Source: Flavobacteriales bacterium UBA1531 (GTDB lineage Bacteria > Bacteroidota > Bacteroidia > Flavobacteriales_D > Sanyastnellaceae). From it: a DNA stretch of 22,785 nt. The notes under the pieces were generated by a model that worked only from the letters and a program-made list of their open reading frames with translations, did no database searches and was not told the origin of the DNA. The stretch lies in assembly GCA_002323795.1 (NCBI GenBank), contig DCPZ01000048.1, positions 1-22,785 of the forward strand. Direction: 5' to 3'. The position numbers were made by a program, and so were the translations under genes. Below, one piece after another: positions 8,401 through 15,430 of this stretch (position 1 is the first letter of the stretch; every line of letters begins with the position of its first letter).

Positions 8401-8677
8401 TGAACCAGAGGAAATGGCCTCACAAGAGACTGCGAACTTGTTGGTTTATCCAAACCCAGCGGCTGGGGGTTCATTCTCAGTGCAGTCAGATGTGTTCAGA
8501 GGAGACTTCCAATTGCAGGTGTTTGATATCACTGGCCGATTGAATGTGGATAGGGCGATCCGAGGATATGCCGGAGGACCTATTGTTGTGGACGCAAACG
8601 GCTTAGAAAACGGACAATACATTGTGCGGTTGTCCAACAGCCGGTTCCAGAAGACAGCTAAATTGCTGGTGCGATAA
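5471..8677 (+). CDS. secreted beta-propeller (BNR/sortilin-type) protein with T9SS type A sorting domain
   Basis: A protein of 1068 residues (1074 if the upstream ATG at 5453 is used). It has an N-terminal signal peptide (MQLKTIFTASAAVALAL) and a spacer to about 95. Two stretches of Asp-box/BNR-like propeller repeats follow, with motifs such as SVNGGNDW, NGGDSWSN, STDGGQTY, TRDGLNF and TDNGGDDW. The block ends ATHGRGIFRSDLFLG. About residues 595-725 form an acidic, Asp/Glu/Tyr-rich insertion with two cysteines, separating the propeller halves. The last 80 residues are a T9SS type A sorting domain (LLVYPNP, then GRLNV, and GQYIVRL near the end), so it is secreted through the type IX system and cleaved or attached at the surface. 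No peptidase or glycosidase active site is evident. Binding or structural roles fit best. It is monocistronic between its own promoter and terminator. Confidence 0.92.
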   Translation: MQLKTIFTASAAVALALTGWQISNTETTLNSLDYTPRLEQSTAQAPNGAWEIRQKLLGDIETGEINAEGLRNLQDEVSRFAAQQTIDGRATNHYWNEMGPDNIGGRTRAIAAVVPEDGSEETVLYAGAISGGLWKSVNGGNDWNQMFGLDQMVIGSVAVTGNGAIYVGSGSIYDGGSGDGGSGFRGRGIWWSADGENFEMVEGTDPGEFGSGDFSAVDAMVADPNVPNRVWFGSDAGYGFIDEGVMTMSPSEDISGAVGDIAIAADGSYMLVGMNNCLVYRSNDDTFTTFTSMSGSNNDETVLPQSGNGRVRVAISMDDANHAFAVFATSGGFFGGLYHTGNGGDSWSNVWPNEIDEATPLPRSQGIYDLALGVKKGQPDLAYVGGIELWRSGPSQQAELAAYAFDFAGTDIDVHADVHEIMFTPSGNMYVATDGGIYKSTDGGQTYNDMNRDYSVTQFYGMDHSANSAVLGGTQDNGSLFIPASGYFLSDQEAVEVQGGDGFDCAISQVTEVEGYDYAWYATSQNGGLSRGTVGPGDIANYGSFFDANITELANEEGEIGQFYSVVRLYENTDDEDSQRNIILVNPFGETVTDSTFELSTANQNLPFNYTLPEGVELPFYEELIRPERLLDEPLTADPDYFWMDPQEAIEQLECADDSILVGQELQITDISPIVDSLYIEEWDEWVYNTVGYDTTFSEVDVYEVSVVCDTMYYHASDTMLDVPGRMLVKDPYTTMTIAGFNGGNGIWMTRDGLNFNTTPEWVRLDNAPAGTGTKAVEFTVNVEPEAGNHMFVSGWDGKLYRFDGMEDIQTQDDVPANMGKQIRSLGAVITGVSVDPNNPNHVVISVGGYGALATGKVQETFNALDEQPSWSNIWNVSGLSKMPCYDVIIDAMDPSGQSIVVGTEYGIFATDNGGDDWIMANENMASTADQISAPVFDVKQQWRGAAPWINPTNQGAIFAATHGRGIFRSDLFLGVDEPEEMASQETANLLVYPNPAAGGSFSVQSDVFRGDFQLQVFDITGRLNVDRAIRGYAGGPIVVDANGLENGQYIVRLSNSRFQKTAKLLVR

Positions 8678-8700
8678 GCACTAGAAAACCGATAGAATCA

Positions 8701-8730
8701 AAACCCCGAGCCTATGGTTCGGGGTTTTTT
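8701..8730 (+). terminator. rho-independent terminator of the T9SS propeller gene
   Basis: A stem of nine pairs, CCCCGAGCC (8704-8712) with GGTTCGGGG (8716-8724), contains one G-T pair and a three-base TAT loop. It is extended by A-T pairs and followed by TTTTTT (8725-8730). It lies 23 bases after the stop and between convergent genes. The upstream A run means it could also act on transcripts of the minus-strand hydrolase gene. Confidence 0.93.
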
Positions 8731-8781
8731 AATGCGCTTTGTTTCGATGGTTTGCCCGCCAGAGGTTCCGTCAAGGTTATT

Positions 8782-9558
8782 TTAAGGTCTGTCGAGGTAG
8801 GCGACCCCTTCTTCGATGCGCACTGAAGAGAAGTATTGAATCCAATCACCGAGGTTGATGTATCGTCCGTCCGGTTTTCCGCTTGCCCCCGGTACGTTTA
8901 AATCCAAAGGGAGGTGTCGATGCCCAAAAATGAAGCAATCAATCGCTTCTCGCGACAAATGATCTTTGCAAAATTGCCAGATCCATTCGTCTTCGGATCT
9001 GCCGACTTGGCTCTCCGAGTTTCCTTTCCGAGCTCGGCTGTTGCGCGAGAAAAAGGATGCCAATGGAATTCCAATATCGGGATGAACCCATTGATACGCC
9101 GATTGCAACAGAGGGTTTGTGAATATGCGCTTTAGACGCTTGTATCCGGCATCTCCTGGACCGATTCCATCTCCATGTCCAATGAGGCAACGAAGCCCGT
9201 CATATTCTCTGAGAATGGGTTCACGATGCATGGTTACGCCGAGTTCTTCTTCGAAATAGCCGAAGGTCCATAGATCGTGATTGCCTGCGTGGTAGTGAAT
9301 GGGGATGCCTGAATCGACAATGCGCGCGATTGCACCGAGCAGCCGGACTCCTCCCTTGGGCACGGCACGTTTGTATTCGAACCAAAAATCGAACATGTCA
9401 CCGACTAGGTGAATCTCTGTAGCTGGACCTGCTGCAGCTCTTCCTTTGCCGCCAGCGGCGTCCTCGAGCCACGCGATGAAACGCAACTCGCGCTTCCGGC
9501 TTTGGCTGGGATTTGGAGCACCGAGGTGCAGATCAGAGGCGAGGTGAACGCGATGCAC
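8782..9558 (-). CDS. lpxH: UDP-2,3-diacylglucosamine diphosphatase-like metallophosphoesterase (LpxH type)
   Basis: A calcineurin-like phosphoesterase of 258 residues, expected to hydrolyse UDP-2,3-diacylglucosamine to lipid X at the membrane in lipid A synthesis. Metal-binding motifs are all present: ASDLHLG (Asp9, His11), LVGDMFDFW (Asp54), AGNHD (Asn93), IGHGD (His128) and FGHRH (His213, His215). The start is GTG at 9558. The frame is open further upstream but has no ATG, the protein would gain an unconserved basic tail, and an AAGGA lies 7 bases before the GTG. The gene follows the TlpA-like gene by 14 bases, in a series that begins with lpxK, which supports the lipid A role. Family members in Bacteroidota differ from the E. 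coli enzyme, so activity is inferred from motifs and context. Confidence 0.9.
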   Translation of the reverse strand: MHRVHLASDLHLGAPNPSQSRKRELRFIAWLEDAAGGKGRAAAGPATEIHLVGDMFDFWFEYKRAVPKGGVRLLGAIARIVDSGIPIHYHAGNHDLWTFGYFEEELGVTMHREPILREYDGLRCLIGHGDGIGPGDAGYKRLKRIFTNPLLQSAYQWVHPDIGIPLASFFSRNSRARKGNSESQVGRSEDEWIWQFCKDHLSREAIDCFIFGHRHLPLDLNVPGASGKPDGRYINLGDWIQYFSSVRIEEGVAYLDRP

Positions 9559-9565
9559 GTTTCGA

Positions 9566-9570
9566 TCCTT
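9566..9570 (-). promoter_or_regulatory. Shine-Dalgarno-like site for the LpxH-type gene
   Basis: Read on the minus strand, AAGGA lies 7 bases before the GTG at 9558 and just after the stop codon of the TlpA-like gene. Such sites are scarce in this window. Its position picks the GTG as start among several in-frame possibilities. Confidence 0.5.
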
Positions 9571-9572
9571 GA

Positions 9573-10790
9573 TTATTGAAGCAACTCGTTGACTTTCTGT
9601 TGGAGTGCTCTTCCTCGCAAATGCGTGGCGGCGATGACTCCTTCTTGATCGATCAATACGGCATGTGGAATGCTCGTCACGCCGTAGGCGCGCGATGCAG
9701 CATTTTGCCAACCGTTTAGGTCGCTTACATGATTGGGCCAAACGAGCCCGTCTTGCTCAATGGCTTGAGACCAGCGTTCAGCTTGCTTATCCAATGAAAC
9801 GGAAAACACTTCAAAACCTTGTGATTGGTATTCATTGTACGTGTTAACCACGTTTGGGTTTTCCCGACGGCACGGCCCGCACCATGAGGCCCAGAAGTCG
9901 AGCAGTACGACTTTCCCTCGCAGGTCGCTCAGCTTGCGTTCGACTCCGTTCGGATCGTTCATTACAATCTCTGGTGCAACATCACCGACGCTGTAAAGGC
10001 TATTTTTAGCAGCACGAGCCTTGTTGGCACCATTGCCTTTTTTGACCACGCGCTGATCTTGCTTCCGTGCGATTTGTCCGGAGATGGCCTCGGTCAAGGC
10101 TTTGTGAAATGCTCCGTTGCCCATGCGAGCAGCAGTGGATTTTAAAACCTTCTGGAAGGTTACAGCATTGGTGCTGGGATCCAAATGTTCCAATGGCCCA
10201 AGCTGAGCCAAAGATCCTTCATGACTTTCCAGGAATTCATTGGCCCATTCGTCTGCTTCACGCTTTTTCTTCATGGCTCGATCTGAAAGCGACTGCCGAC
10301 TTTCAGCGTCTGGTGCCTGCTGCATCATGCCTCGGACCATACTCAAAGTGGTCTGTATGGGCATGGCTTTCGCATAATACTCGTGCACTTCAGCCGTGGG
10401 AATGGAACCCTTCACTTCGGCCTCTACCAAGAAGCCGGCTTCCGGCACTTCGGCAGTAATGTATACCCCCATCGTACTGTCCATGATCAGTACCATCGGG
10501 ATGGTCCGTCCAATCATTAGTTGATAAAAGTCCATGGGCAATGCACGTTCGATCGGGAGTTCAAATTTCCCCGACATATCAGATGTACATTCTGCAATGG
10601 CAGAAAAACGACCTTGCTGTCCTGCTCGTCCGGGCGTCCATTTACGCAGTTCAATTTCTACTCCTTGCCCGTTTGCATTTGTGAATTGGCCCGCAACGCT
10701 GTTCTTCTTCGTGCCGCCTCCCGCACAACTGGCAAAACCAAACATCACGGCAGCAACAACAATACTGCTCAGCCAGTGCATCTGGGGCAT
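9573..10790 (-). CDS. TlpA/ResA-like thioredoxin-fold lipoprotein
   Basis: An envelope thiol-disulfide protein of 405 residues from the ATG at 10790. It has a lipoprotein signal peptide (lipobox FASC, Cys22) and a beta-rich N-terminal part resembling the DUF4369-type domain (about 30-130). A charged helical region spans 140-260, and a C-terminal AhpC/TSA-Redoxin domain about 265-405. The redox motif WCGPC is at 303-307 in DFWASWCGPCRRENP, and the cis-Pro region is TSIPHAVLIDQ. This architecture is common in Bacteroidota and usually serves reduction of extracytoplasmic disulfides. Its partner here is unknown. An ATG at 10811 in frame is an alternative start, but AGGAG sits 6 bases before the ATG at 10790. 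The gene lies between lpxK and the LpxH-type gene, 59 bases after lpxK. Confidence 0.92.
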   Translation of the reverse strand: MPQMHWLSSIVVAAVMFGFASCAGGGTKKNSVAGQFTNANGQGVEIELRKWTPGRAGQQGRFSAIAECTSDMSGKFELPIERALPMDFYQLMIGRTIPMVLIMDSTMGVYITAEVPEAGFLVEAEVKGSIPTAEVHEYYAKAMPIQTTLSMVRGMMQQAPDAESRQSLSDRAMKKKREADEWANEFLESHEGSLAQLGPLEHLDPSTNAVTFQKVLKSTAARMGNGAFHKALTEAISGQIARKQDQRVVKKGNGANKARAAKNSLYSVGDVAPEIVMNDPNGVERKLSDLRGKVVLLDFWASWCGPCRRENPNVVNTYNEYQSQGFEVFSVSLDKQAERWSQAIEQDGLVWPNHVSDLNGWQNAASRAYGVTSIPHAVLIDQEGVIAATHLRGRALQQKVNELLQ

Positions 10791-10796
10791 GATTTT

Positions 10797-10801
10797 CTCC
10801 T
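10797..10801 (-). promoter_or_regulatory. Shine-Dalgarno-like site for the TlpA-like gene
   Basis: On the minus strand AGGAG lies 6 bases before ATG 10790. It supports this start over the in-frame ATG at 10811, which would place the site inside the coding sequence. Confidence 0.5.
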
Positions 10802-10849
10802 GTTCGTTCATGATTCAAATATCTTGAATTTTCGTGGCATTTCCTGCAC

Positions 10850-11905
10850 TCATTCTGCGATGCTTTCAATGGTGGATCTCAACCAAGACTGCACTGCCTC
10901 CGCATTGTGCCATTCTGCCTTGATTGATTCACAACGAATGTTCAACCCTTGTGTCAATTCTGGTTTGATGCGCATGGCGTCTTTATCCGTGGTGATGATG
11001 GCTTGCAGGCGATCGCCTTCCATGATTCGTCGCCAGCGTTTGTAGTCCTTTTCTGTGAATGCCCTGTGATCAGGAAAGCATTCCCGCCGCACCACTTGGA
11101 AGCGCTCGGTTAGTCGATCCATGAACCTTTCTGGACGTGCGATGCCAGCTACAGCCATGATTCTTTCGCGACGGTCCGGTGAAAGCTTGGCGTTGCCATT
11201 GGGCGCTTCGGTCCCTTCTGGCCACTGCAGCAGAGGCTGTGGTTGCATATAAGAGGCGAATACAGGTTGGTGCGAGTCTTCTTCAATGCCATGCGCTGCG
11301 GCCGCTTCTTGAAAGGAAGCACTGGTGTCGAGTCGGGTGATGACCAAGGCGTCCGCAAATTGCATGCGTTCGGGTACATCGCGCAACCGTCCTGCAGGGA
11401 GCATGGCATCGGAAGCAATGGGTTGGCTGGCATCTAATAGGAGCAGAGAGATCGTTGGTTTTAAGCGGCGGTGCTGAAAGGCATCATCGCACACGATCCA
11501 TTCCAATTCTGGATGTTCGGACTTCATTCGCTTCAACCCTTTGAGGCGTTTTTCGCAAACGGCCACAGGTACGTCGGGAAGATTTTTGCTTAATAGCAAT
11601 GGCTCATCACCGCATTCGCTGGATTGCATGCTGCTGGTGACCCATCTGAACCCTTTGGTTTTTCGGCCGTATCCGCGGCTTAATACCCCCACTTTTTTAA
11701 GTCCGATGATGTTCTGTAAGTCGCGCACGATTCGCTCGGTGGTGGGAGTCTTTCCGGTGCCGCCGACGGTAAGATTGCCGAGGACGATTGTTTTCAATGC
11801 ACCAGGGCGTGAACGCAAGACGCCTACATCAAATAAGGAATGTCGGAATCGAATGACTGCACCGTAAAAAAAGGCGAGGGCTTGAAGGGTCAGACGGCGA
11901 ATCAT
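10850..11905 (-). CDS. lpxK: tetraacyldisaccharide 4'-kinase LpxK
   Basis: An inner-membrane-associated kinase that phosphorylates the 4' position of tetraacyldisaccharide 1-phosphate, giving lipid IVA. It has 351 residues, normal for the family. An N-terminal hydrophobic helix (about 6-25) precedes the Walker A region GNLTVGGTGKTP (43-54). Further family blocks are LSRGYGRKTKGF (75-86), GDEPLLL (99-105), CDDAFQHRRL (139-148) and LPAGRLRD (169-176). The C-terminal half carries AVAGIARPERF and a TTDKDAMR block, as expected. It heads a minus-strand series with the TlpA-like and LpxH-type genes and diverges from the NIF3 gene across 45 bases. The ATG start at 11905 places the helix at the N-terminus as usual. 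Confidence 0.97.
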   Translation of the reverse strand: MIRRLTLQALAFFYGAVIRFRHSLFDVGVLRSRPGALKTIVLGNLTVGGTGKTPTTERIVRDLQNIIGLKKVGVLSRGYGRKTKGFRWVTSSMQSSECGDEPLLLSKNLPDVPVAVCEKRLKGLKRMKSEHPELEWIVCDDAFQHRRLKPTISLLLLDASQPIASDAMLPAGRLRDVPERMQFADALVITRLDTSASFQEAAAAHGIEEDSHQPVFASYMQPQPLLQWPEGTEAPNGNAKLSPDRRERIMAVAGIARPERFMDRLTERFQVVRRECFPDHRAFTEKDYKRWRRIMEGDRLQAIITTDKDAMRIKPELTQGLNIRCESIKAEWHNAEAVQSWLRSTIESIAE

Positions 11906-11950
11906 GTCTTAAAAGTACGGGTTGTGAGCACATGCTATTAAATTTGAGGC

Positions 11951-13069
11951 ATGCAAGATGCAAATAACTTGACGGTTCGCGATGTGACCACCGCATTGGA
12001 GTCATGGGCTCCACCTGCCCTGCAAGAGTCGTATGACAATTCGGGTTTATTGGTGGGGCGAATGTCAGATTCAGTAGATTCTATTTTGGTGTCGTTGGAT
12101 TGCACTGAGGAGGTCGTGCAAGAAGCCATCGAATTGGGGGCTAACATGATTGTTTCCCACCATCCGATTGTGTTCAAAGGTTTGAAACGTTTCAACGGAA
12201 GCACCTATGTTGAACGCACCGTGATGAAGGCTATTGCTCATGGAATCGCGTTATATGCGATTCACACCAATTTGGACAATGTGTCTGATGGGGTGAATAT
12301 GAAACTGGCAAAATTGGTGGGCTGCAAGCCCGATTCGCTTCGAATCTTACGGCCAAAACCCGATGCGCTGATGCAAGTGGTTGTTTATGTGCCAGAGGAG
12401 CAGGCTCAAAAGGTGAGTCAAGCTATGTTTGCTGCGGGTGCGGGCGAAATAGGTGCATACGATGAATGTGGCTGGACGGTTCCGGGCAAGGGTACTTTCA
12501 GGCCGTTGGAAGGAGCAAATCCACACATTGGGATCATTGGCGAGCGAGAATCTGTGGTTGAATCGAAGCTAGAAGTGGTGGTGGAACCGTGGAGGCTGGC
12601 GGCCGTAATTTCTGCCATGCAAAACGCCCATCCTTACGAACAAGTAGCACATGGAGTATGGACATTGCAGCAAGTTCATGACCAAGTTGGAAGTGGAATG
12701 CTTGGAGAGTTGCCTCAACCCATGGAGGAAGGAGCCTTTTTAGATACCGTAAAATCCGCCTTGGGTTGCGCCACCATTCGACATACAAATCTATTGGGGA
12801 GGGATGTCCGTAAAGTAGCGGTTTGCGGGGGTTCGGGGAGTTTTTTACTGCAAGATGCAATCAGTGCAGGAGCCGATGTTTTGGTGACTTCGGACTTCAA
12901 ATACCATGAGTTTTTTGATGCTGATAAACGCATTGTGATTGCAGATGTAGGGCATTATGAAAGTGAATGGCAAACAACAGACCTGATTGTCAACCGCATA
13001 AAGAAATATTTTCCTAATTTTGCCGTCCACTTGGCAGAAGCCAATCCGAATCCTATTCACTATCGCTGA
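11951..13069 (+). CDS. NIF3/YbgI-family dinuclear metal-centre protein
   Basis: A 372-residue NIF3-like protein, sometimes annotated as GTP cyclohydrolase I type 2, although the physiological reaction is not settled. Metal-ligand motifs are VSHHP (68-72), AIHTNLDN (103-110, His105 and Asp109) and the C-terminal DVGHYESE (332-339, with His335 and Glu339). Between about 130 and 240 it has the inserted PII/CutA-like domain of the long form found in Bacillus and Bacteroidota. The family forms toroidal hexamers. The ATG at 11951 is the first start and gives the normal N-terminus (TALESWAPPALQESYDNSGLLVG). A TAAATTTG sits 4 bases before it, without a matching upstream element. Only 7 bases separate it from the next gene, a widespread Bacteroidota pairing as far as I recall. 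Confidence 0.95.
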   Translation: MQDANNLTVRDVTTALESWAPPALQESYDNSGLLVGRMSDSVDSILVSLDCTEEVVQEAIELGANMIVSHHPIVFKGLKRFNGSTYVERTVMKAIAHGIALYAIHTNLDNVSDGVNMKLAKLVGCKPDSLRILRPKPDALMQVVVYVPEEQAQKVSQAMFAAGAGEIGAYDECGWTVPGKGTFRPLEGANPHIGIIGERESVVESKLEVVVEPWRLAAVISAMQNAHPYEQVAHGVWTLQQVHDQVGSGMLGELPQPMEEGAFLDTVKSALGCATIRHTNLLGRDVRKVAVCGGSGSFLLQDAISAGADVLVTSDFKYHEFFDADKRIVIADVGHYESEWQTTDLIVNRIKKYFPNFAVHLAEANPNPIHYR

Positions 13070-13076
13070 ACGCAAC

Positions 13077-13877
13077 ATGGCTAAGAAAAAAACCGCCTCT
13101 ACCGCAGAAGATAAGCTGCGCGCATTGTACGATTTGCAATTGATTGATTCTCGCATCGACCGCATCCGCGTCGTTCGTGGTGAATTGCCGTTGGAGGTCC
13201 AAGACCTCGAGGACGAAATAGCAGGTTTGCGCACGCGCCTCGAGCGCTTGGAAGAGGACTTGGATTTGGTCAACCAACGCATCTCCGCATACAAAATCCA
13301 AATCGAAGACAGCAAGGCTCTGATTGCGAAGTATACGGAGCAACAAAACAATGTTCGGAACAACCGTGAATTTGAATCCTTGAACAAGGAAGTTGAATAC
13401 CAGACGTTGGAAATCGAACTGTGCGAAAAGCGCATTCGCGAGTGCAAAGCACAGGCTGAGCAGAAAACAGAAGTGGTTTCAACAAGCAAAGAGAAGTTGG
13501 AGATGCGCGATGCGGATCTTGAGAGCAAGCAAAAGGAGTTGTCTGAGATCATTTCTGAGACTCAGCAAGAAGAGGATGTTTTGGCCGGTTTGAGTGAGAA
13601 GATGGCCAAAGGCATTGATGATCGTTTGCTCGCAAGCTACCAGCGCATCCGAGGGGCGGCCAAGAATGGGTTGGCTGTTGTGCCGATTGAGCGTGAGGCA
13701 TCTGCGGGTTCGTACATCAAGATTCCACCTCAACGCCAAATTGACATTGCACAGCGCAAACGCATCATTGTCGATGAGCACAGTGGACGAATCTTGGTTG
13801 ATAAGGAACTGGCTGAAGAGGAAACTTCACGCATGAATACGCAGATTGGAAAAGCGCTGACCAAAGCGAAAAAGTAA
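13077..13877 (+). CDS. coiled-coil CdsZ/DUF164-type protein with cysteine-less zinc-ribbon region
   Basis: A 266-residue protein starting at ATG 13077, 7 bases after the NIF3 stop. An open frame further upstream would overlap that gene by 50 bases and is rejected. Residues about 12-180 are a long charged coiled coil with heptads (LRTRLERLEEDLDLVNQRI). The C-terminal part (196-243) follows the DUF164/zf-RING_7 zinc-ribbon pattern: NGLAVVPIE, then KIPPQRQIDIAQRKRIIVDEH and SGRILVDKELA. However, the four cysteines expected to bind zinc are replaced (REASAGS and DEHSGR), so metal binding is unlikely. The family is suggested to act in nucleic acid or translation-related processes. The pairing with NIF3 is the best context clue. 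Function is uncertain. Confidence 0.88.
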   Translation: MAKKKTASTAEDKLRALYDLQLIDSRIDRIRVVRGELPLEVQDLEDEIAGLRTRLERLEEDLDLVNQRISAYKIQIEDSKALIAKYTEQQNNVRNNREFESLNKEVEYQTLEIELCEKRIRECKAQAEQKTEVVSTSKEKLEMRDADLESKQKELSEIISETQQEEDVLAGLSEKMAKGIDDRLLASYQRIRGAAKNGLAVVPIEREASAGSYIKIPPQRQIDIAQRKRIIVDEHSGRILVDKELAEEETSRMNTQIGKALTKAKK

Positions 13878-13907
13878 ACTGTCTGGCCAATTGGTTAGGA
13901 CCATGTG

Positions 13908-13937
13908 AAAAAAGGCGCCATATATGGCGCCTTTTTT
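13908..13937. terminator. bidirectional terminator, perfect palindrome
   Basis: Six A, GGCGCC, ATATAT, GGCGCC, six T: the whole 30-base segment equals its own reverse complement. It can fold as a GC-capped hairpin with a T run on either strand. It lies 30 bases after the DUF164-type gene and 14 bases beyond the end of the convergent outer-membrane gene, so it serves both. Confidence 0.93.
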
Positions 13938-13951
13938 CATTTCAATCAATT

Positions 13952-15430
13952 TCAAAGACGAAAACCGACTGCAACTACCAACATTCCATGGACTTGGCTC
14001 ATTCGCCCGGTATCGAGTAATCTCGGATCGAAAAGGTAGATGTCGCGTTCAAACCAACTTCGGCGGTAAGTGGAAGAGGCGTACCACTTTTCTGTTCTGC
14101 ACCCGAAGCCCAAGCTTCCGGTGTAGCGCTTGCTATCCGTTTGAATACCAGCTGTCTGCTGGAAGGGCGATGTTTCCAACCCGGCCCCTGCTCGCAGTCG
14201 CCAGATGCGCTGTATTCGAAATTCGGCTCCAACCCGAGCACAATGTGATAGCCCGTAAAGCGAGGCCATATTTTTATTTTCTAATTCGAAATCGTACGCG
14301 TCGGGGCCAGAAAGAGCCGTAGGTCGAAGATTTCCCAAACCGTAATTAATCCTTTCATAATCCGCTGAAATCACACCGTATTTGCCCATGATAAACGCCA
14401 ATGAGGCCATGGCACGCGACGGGGTGTAAATCACGTATTCCAGCCGATTCAGCGGAGAATTGTAGTCATAGGATTCACCAGACTTAAAAGTGCTCCTCAT
14501 GTTTGTGGAGTACTCATCGGTGAAGGCAATCCGCGTGCGCGTGTGGTAGGCAAGCCCCATGCGCAGCCATGGAGAGAGGGCATATTGCATGCCCAACTTG
14601 ATGTTAATGCCGCTTCCCTCTACATTCAGCTGCTCTTGAAATTCCCATCTGTTCAGTTGCAGCGAGTCGATTTGAGGGCGCTCGCTGTGAATGGCTGTTT
14701 CATCAAACGTTGCGCTGACAATGCCAAGGCTGATGCCGAGGCATAGACGCTCCTGGTAATTGGAGCCAAAAGCGATGTTTGTCTCGTTGAGCTTGCCGCT
14801 GCGTTCGATTTTTTTTGTGGCATACGCACCACCTGTCGGAATGGCGGATATGTATGATGTGGGATTGCCATTGGGGTCCGGATCGAGCAAAAAGGTCTCC
14901 CATGCGAGGTTGGAGGTGAATGGACCTATGGTATACAAGTCTCCGGGTAACGACCCTTGCGCTTGCCCCAAGAACACATCGAGCAGTGAATTGCCCAACT
15001 GTGCATCTTCAATTTCGACTTTCTCATTGAAATTGGCCCTGCGTGACACGCTAATGGCCAATGTACTCACCGGCCAGTCTGGATTGACAGAAGGATAGGT
15101 GAGTGCAATTCCCAAGTTAGTGGTAGAGCCGCTTATTTGGTTTGCATCGCCAAATTGTCCCGAGACGTTCAAGCGTGTTTTTTGGGAAGCGAATCCGGTG
15201 GTTAGACTCCCGTCCCCTCGACGATACAGGCCTATACCAGCTGGGTTTCCGGTCAGGCAAGCGAGGTCTGCTCCAAGCGCGCCAAAAGCCCCGCCCATGC
15301 CCATGGTACGAGCCGAACCCAGTGATTCCGTGAAACTGTAACGAAAAATATCGGTTTCATTCTGCCCGAGCAGGCATGATGCCCATGAGGTAAGGACGCC
15401 AAAAAATACGAGGCGTGCGCGCATCATCAT
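13952..15430 (-). CDS. outer-membrane beta-barrel protein (OMPP1/FadL/PorV-like)
   Basis: A 492-residue protein with a signal peptide (RARLVFFGVLTSWASCLLGQ, cleaved about residue 23). The mature start, FRYSFTESLGSARTMGMGG followed by AFGALGADLACLTGNPAGIG (about 30-67), is the pattern of the OMPP1/FadL-like outer-membrane family in Bacteroidota, which includes PorV. Many alternating beta strands and a terminal aromatic-rich strand (MLVVAVGFRL) fit a barrel of roughly 14 strands. Its cargo, a hydrophobic compound or secretion partner, is not determinable. The ATG overlaps the stop of the upstream low-complexity lipoprotein by 4 bases (ATGA), so translation is probably coupled. It ends at a two-way terminator. 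It need not be the T9SS PorV, and no other por genes are adjacent. Confidence 0.85.
   Translation of the reverse strand: MMMRARLVFFGVLTSWASCLLGQNETDIFRYSFTESLGSARTMGMGGAFGALGADLACLTGNPAGIGLYRRGDGSLTTGFASQKTRLNVSGQFGDANQISGSTTNLGIALTYPSVNPDWPVSTLAISVSRRANFNEKVEIEDAQLGNSLLDVFLGQAQGSLPGDLYTIGPFTSNLAWETFLLDPDPNGNPTSYISAIPTGGAYATKKIERSGKLNETNIAFGSNYQERLCLGISLGIVSATFDETAIHSERPQIDSLQLNRWEFQEQLNVEGSGINIKLGMQYALSPWLRMGLAYHTRTRIAFTDEYSTNMRSTFKSGESYDYNSPLNRLEYVIYTPSRAMASLAFIMGKYGVISADYERINYGLGNLRPTALSGPDAYDFELENKNMASLYGLSHCARVGAEFRIQRIWRLRAGAGLETSPFQQTAGIQTDSKRYTGSLGFGCRTEKWYASSTYRRSWFERDIYLFDPRLLDTGRMSQVHGMLVVAVGFRL

Noticed and set aside
10521..11045. A 174-codon plus-strand open frame across the lpxK and TlpA-like genes
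   Set aside because: It overlaps two well-supported genes on the other strand, and its translation is Cys/Arg-rich without motifs.
11939..11946. TAAATTTG, a perfect downstream promoter element just before the NIF3 start
   Set aside because: The nearest TTG is only 14 bases upstream and no element lies at 19-21 bases; the predicted start would fall at the initiation codon, so it was not called.
12845..13552. A 235-codon minus-strand open frame, Ser/Arg-rich
   Set aside because: It is antisense to the NIF3 and coiled-coil genes; the Ser/Arg richness is the mirror of coiled-coil codons.
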